From Bifidobacterium pluvialisilvae (GTDB lineage: Bacteria > Actinomycetota > Actinomycetes > Actinomycetales > Bifidobacteriaceae): 64,000 bases of DNA. Made by a program: the position numbers and the translations under genes. The notes below the pieces were generated by a model. That model searched no databases and was not told where the DNA came from. It saw only the letters and a program-made list of their open reading frames with translations. Position 1 is the stretch's first letter. Every line of letters starts with the position of its first letter. Shown piece by piece: positions 61,215 through 64,000 of the stretch. Location: the NCBI RefSeq assembly GCF_019331695.1, contig NZ_JAHBBI010000002.1:284127-348126 (forward strand). The letters run 5' to 3'.

Positions 61215-62228
61215 ATGACTGTTCTGGTTACCGGAGGCTGCGGCTACATCGGCGCGCATGTCGTCCATGCGCTGCATCAGGCCGGCGAAAAGGTCGTCGT
61301 CGTCGACGATCTGAGCTATGGCAAGCCCACCCGCATCGAAGGCTCGCGACTCTACGGCATGGACATTTCCGCGCCCGGCTCCGGGGAGCGCCTCGCCGAG
61401 ATCCTCGACGCCGAGGACGTCGACGCCGTCATCCATTTCGCCGCCCGCAAGCAGGTCGGCGAGTCCGTCGAGAAGCCGCTGTGGTACTACCAGCAGAACA
61501 TCGGCGGCATGCTCAACGTGCTCACCGGCATGAGCGAGTCGAAGAAGACCCGCAAGCTGGTCTTCTCGTCCTCCGCGGCGACCTACGGCGTCCCGCCGGT
61601 CGACGTGGTGCCCGAGGATGTCGTCCCCATGCTCCCCATCAACCCGTACGGCCAGACCAAGCTGTTCGGCGAGTGGATGGCCCGCGCCTGCGAAGGCCGC
61701 TACGGCATCCGCTTCTGCGCGCTGCGCTACTTCAATGTGGCCGGCTGCGGTCCCGTCGAGCTTGAGGACCCGGCCATCCTCAACCTCATCCCGATGCTGC
61801 TCGACCGACTCAAGAAGGGCAAGGCCCCGCTCATCTTCGGCGACGACTACCCGACGCCGGACGGCACCTGCGTGCGCGATTACATCCACGTCTCCGACCT
61901 GGCCGACGCGCACCTCGCCGCCCTGAAGTATCTCGACCGCGACGAACGCAAGTACGACGCCTTCAACGTCGGCACCGGCGAAGGCACTTCCGTGCGGCAG
62001 ATCGTGGACGAGCTCAAGAAGGTTACCGGCCTGCCGTTCCAGGAGCACGTGCAGGGCCGCCGCGCCGGCGATCCGCCGCATCTGATCGGCTCCCCGAAGC
62101 GCATCAACGAGGAGATGGGCTGGCACGCCAAGTACGACGTGGAGGACATCGTCGAATCCGCATGGCGCGCATGGCAGGCCAACCCCGAGCACCACATCGA
62201 CGTCGAAAACTGGAAGCAGACCGACTGA
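61215..62228 (+). CDS. galE: UDP-glucose 4-epimerase
   Basis: 337 residues, ATG 61215 with GGAAGGAA. Interconverts UDP-glucose and UDP-galactose, used in the Leloir branch and in lacto-N-biose/galacto-N-biose metabolism of bifidobacteria. NAD-binding GGCGYIGAHVVHAL; active-site Ser in VFSSSAATYG; catalytic Tyr-xxx-Lys in NPYGQTKLF; sugar-binding FNVAGCGPVELEDPAILNLIP and VRDYIHVSDLADAHLAAL. With pgm it feeds glucose 6-phosphate to the bifid shunt. Enclosed by the tRNA inverted repeat. Confidence 0.96.
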   Translation: MTVLVTGGCGYIGAHVVHALHQAGEKVVVVDDLSYGKPTRIEGSRLYGMDISAPGSGERLAEILDAEDVDAVIHFAARKQVGESVEKPLWYYQQNIGGMLNVLTGMSESKKTRKLVFSSSAATYGVPPVDVVPEDVVPMLPINPYGQTKLFGEWMARACEGRYGIRFCALRYFNVAGCGPVELEDPAILNLIPMLLDRLKKGKAPLIFGDDYPTPDGTCVRDYIHVSDLADAHLAALKYLDRDERKYDAFNVGTGEGTSVRQIVDELKKVTGLPFQEHVQGRRAGDPPHLIGSPKRINEEMGWHAKYDVEDIVESAWRAWQANPEHHIDVENWKQTD

Positions 62229-62367
62229 TAGTGCCGATGGCGCCGTCTTACGTGTGCGCGGGCCGTCCGGATATCTGCCGGGCGGCCCGTATTCGTACGC
62301 TTTCGGTATCGTGTAGTCAGACAAGACGTACCGAACGTACCGACACCGACGAGCGAACGGAGCATCA

Positions 62368-63228
62368 ATGAGCGAGACGACGAACCCCGTACCTGACGAA
62401 TACCGCGCGGTCGAGGGCGCGATGCCGGGGACGGCCGGGCCGGGGCGACGCCGCGAGCTCATGTCGTTCGTGCGGCGTTCCTCGCGTCTCGACAAACGAC
62501 TCCAGAAGGCATGGGACGCCTACGCGGGGGAGTATCTGCTCGAACTGCCGGAATACGAGCATCGAGAACTGTCCATCGCGCCGGACTTCCGCTTCGACGC
62601 CGATTTCGCGGCGCGGACGTGGGGCAATGATCATCCGCTGGTCGTGGAGATCGGCACCGGCCAGGGTGAGAATATCGTCGCCGCCGCACAGGAGCGTCCC
62701 GAAACGAACTTCCTCGCGCTCGAGGTGTACAAGCCCGGCGTCGCGCACGCCCTGCTCAAGGCCGGCAAATACGAGCTGCGCAACCTACGCGTCTGCGAGG
62801 TCAACGCCCCCGATCTCATGAAGGCCGCCGTCGACGGTCTGTTTGACGAAGTCTGGACGTTCTTCCCCGACCCGTGGCCCAAGACCAAGCACCACAAGCG
62901 CCGCATCGTGCAGCCGGCGCTCGCCGCCGAGGTGCATCGCGCCCTGCGGTCCGGCGGTGTATGGCGCATCGCCACCGATATCGAGGACTACGCCCTGCAT
63001 GTGCATGAGGTGATGGACGGCCGCGACGACTTCGAGAACGTCGGCGACGTGACCGTGAGCCTGCCGACCGAACACGTGAGCAAGGGGACCGCCGACATGG
63101 CCGCGCAGCTGCCGCACGCCGACTTCGCCGAATCGGAGCGTTTCGCCGGCCGCGTGCTCACCAACTTCGAGAAGAAGGGCATCACCGCCGGGCGGGTGAT
63201 CCACGACTTCACCTACCGCGCCGTGTGA
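62368..63228 (+). CDS. trmB: tRNA (guanine-N7-)-methyltransferase
   Basis: 286 residues, ATG 62368 with ACGGAG. About 60 basic/acidic N-terminal residues ([19 protein letters not shown]) precede the class I methyltransferase core: motif [34 protein letters not shown], and the TrmB signature [20 protein letters not shown]. It forms m7G46 in the variable loop of tRNAs. It starts 139 bases after galE and ends shortly before a family 2 repeat and the tRNA-Glu/Asp/Phe cluster. Confidence 0.95.
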   Translation: MSETTNPVPDEYRAVEGAMPGTAGPGRRRELMSFVRRSSRLDKRLQKAWDAYAGEYLLELPEYEHRELSIAPDFRFDADFAARTWGNDHPLVVEIGTGQGENIVAAAQERPETNFLALEVYKPGVAHALLKAGKYELRNLRVCEVNAPDLMKAAVDGLFDEVWTFFPDPWPKTKHHKRRIVQPALAAEVHRALRSGGVWRIATDIEDYALHVHEVMDGRDDFENVGDVTVSLPTEHVSKGTADMAAQLPHADFAESERFAGRVLTNFEKKGITAGRVIHDFTYRAV

Positions 63229-63229
63229 C

Positions 63230-63375
63230 CGTTCCCGCGCTGTGTGGCCGTTCCCGTTCGTCGGGGGCGGCATGACGAAGAGGAACCGTGTGCGCGCTGC
63301 GGTTCCCTTCCGTTGTGGATGTGTGAACGAACGGGAACCGTGCGGCGCGCTCGGTTCCCATCGGTTGGATAGTCC
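63230..63375. repeat. Family 2 palindromes after trmB
   Basis: CCGTTCCCGTTCGTCGG, GAGGAACCG, GGTTCCCTTCCGTTG and GAACGAACGGGAACCG in alternating orientation, then GGTTCCCATCGGTTGG at 63353. Non-coding. Confidence 0.75.
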
Positions 63376-63490
63376 ATGACCGAGAGGAAAGAAACCGTTG
63401 TGATTGCAACGATTTGACGCGGTTTCGTTATGGCGACACGCCGTAGGTTGCGTGATATGGTCACCTCCCGTAATATCAATCGAGTTGTTC

Positions 63491-63562
63491 GCCCCCGTCG
63501 TCTAACGGTTAGGACATCAGACTTTCAATCTGACAACGAGAGTTCGACTCTCTCCGGGGGTA
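63491..63562 (+). tRNA. tRNA-Glu (anticodon TTC)
   Basis: Acceptor GCCCCCG / CGGGGGT, discriminator A, anticodon loop CTTTCAA, T loop TTCGACT; CCA not encoded. First of three tRNA genes in a row. Confidence 0.94.
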
Positions 63563-63589
63563 CTTCGGTCGCAAGGCCGAGAACTTCAT

Positions 63590-63663
63590 GGCTCCGTAGC
63601 TCAGTTGGTTAGAGCGCCGCCCTGTCACGGCGGAGGTCGCCGGTTCAAGTCCGGTCGGAGTCG
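63590..63663 (+). tRNA. tRNA-Asp (anticodon GTC), right copy
   Basis: Same 74-base sequence as the left copy: acceptor GGCTCCG / CGGAGTC, anticodon loop CTGTCAC, discriminator G. Confidence 0.95.
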
Positions 63664-63706
63664 CTTGGATGCAGAGGCCCGGAATTCCGGGTCTTCTCGT
63701 ATTCAT

Positions 63707-63779
63707 GGCTCTGTAGCTCAGTTGGTAGAGCGAGCGACTGAAAATCGCTAGGTCAACGGATCGACGCCGTTCGGAGCCA
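63707..63779 (+). tRNA. tRNA-Phe (anticodon GAA), right copy
   Basis: Acceptor GGCTCTG / CGGAGCC, discriminator A, anticodon loop CTGAAAA. The three bases after the discriminator are CCG rather than CCA, so CCA must be added by the tRNA nucleotidyltransferase. Confidence 0.95.
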
Positions 63780-63929
63780 CCGTGAATCCCCGGCGGGCGA
63801 TGCCCGGCCGGGGATTTCTCATATCATCCCCGAATCATGATGCCTTTCCGCCGTTTCCAAGCGGAAAAACGGCGGGCTAAGGGTCAAAACGTGGGTCTTA
63901 TTCGCGCGTGTTGTTGGCGTGTTGGTAGG

Positions 63930-64000
63930 TTAGTGTGAGCGTCCGGCCCAGCCGGTTCTGATGCCGAACCCGCTTTCGTAGGCGTCGACGCCGGTGGCGG
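63930..64000 (-). CDS. Possible C-terminal end of a protein (partial, cut by the window)
   Basis: Reading inward from the right edge on the minus strand, one frame gives ATGVDAYESGFGIRTGWAG followed by RSH and a stop (TAA at 63930-63932). The residue composition looks protein-like and the other two frames are Arg- or Pro-rich, but 22 residues are too few to assign. Not recognised. Confidence 0.3.
   Translation of the reverse strand, partial: ATGVDAYESGFGIRTGWAGRSH

Larger units (their letters stand above)
63588..63875. repeat. Right arm of the 288-bp inverted tRNA duplication
   Basis: Reverse complement of 60019-60306. Contains tRNA-Asp, the CCCGGAATTCCGGG hairpin, tRNA-Phe and the CCCCGGC ... 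GCCGGGG hairpin. Confidence 0.9.

Overview
The window is a 64-kb piece of a high-GC Gram-positive chromosome that I read as Bifidobacterium, species not resolved. The reasons are the gene content (a DUF4037/DUF4125 pair, FucP-type permeases, an antiterminator-linked PTS, the 29-residue ribosomal protein bS22, HtaA-like surface proteins, CHAP and NlpC/P60 wall hydrolases), strong G/C third positions, and lipoprotein and surface-anchor signals of Gram-positive type. Most of it is ordinary core genome: mutY (cut by the left edge), radA, rpiA, rnhA, pgm, serS, gdhA, lysS, gpmA, phoU, manA, serC, thyA, folA, galE, trmB and tRNA genes for Ser, Pro, Glu, Asp and Phe.

The main accessory block is 6.5-18.2 kb. 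A secreted HtaA-like protein with Ig-like and fibronectin III modules (6825-9989) is followed by five tightly overlapping genes: an FecB-type lipoprotein, an FecCD permease, an ABC ATPase, a membrane-anchored Ig-like protein and a second surface protein with two HtaA-like domains (10699-18191). This layout matches the corynebacterial hmuTUV/hta haem-uptake plan, but the surface domains have a diverged signature, so the ligand is open. A perfect CRP-type palindrome lies upstream. Other transport and sugar genes are a three-domain PTS permease with a BglG/LicT antiterminator (21.8-24.9 kb), HPr (27.7 kb), two FucP-like MFS permeases (26.1 and 43.7 kb) and two drug-efflux-like MFS carriers (31.1 and 40.0 kb). 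A wall-hydrolase block (one CHAP and two NlpC/P60 proteins) lies at 53.0-55.8 kb.

The intergenic DNA is unusually rich in small repeats. Family 1 is built on TCATCCTGAGCG and also occurs as exact 38-bp and 32-bp tandem arrays. Family 2 is a palindrome with ACGAACGGGAACC arms. Family 3 is the CCCGCTGGCGGGGGC / GGACTGGGGGTGG element. Family 4 is the ACAGTCCACNGGACTGT hairpin. A further degenerate array of TTTTGTGGGTCNA lies upstream of galE. Family 1 has entered the coding sequence of rnhA, where it encodes a 12-residue tandem repeat, and the 5' end of rnhA is itself triplicated.

Other points of interest are a SenX3/PhoR-like kinase whose phospho-acceptor His is replaced by Glu, a 288-bp inverted duplication of the tRNA-Asp/tRNA-Phe pair flanking galE-trmB, and a recurring extended -10 box 6-8 nt before start codons that suggests leaderless transcripts for several core genes. 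I found no insertion sequence, phage gene, CRISPR array or rRNA.
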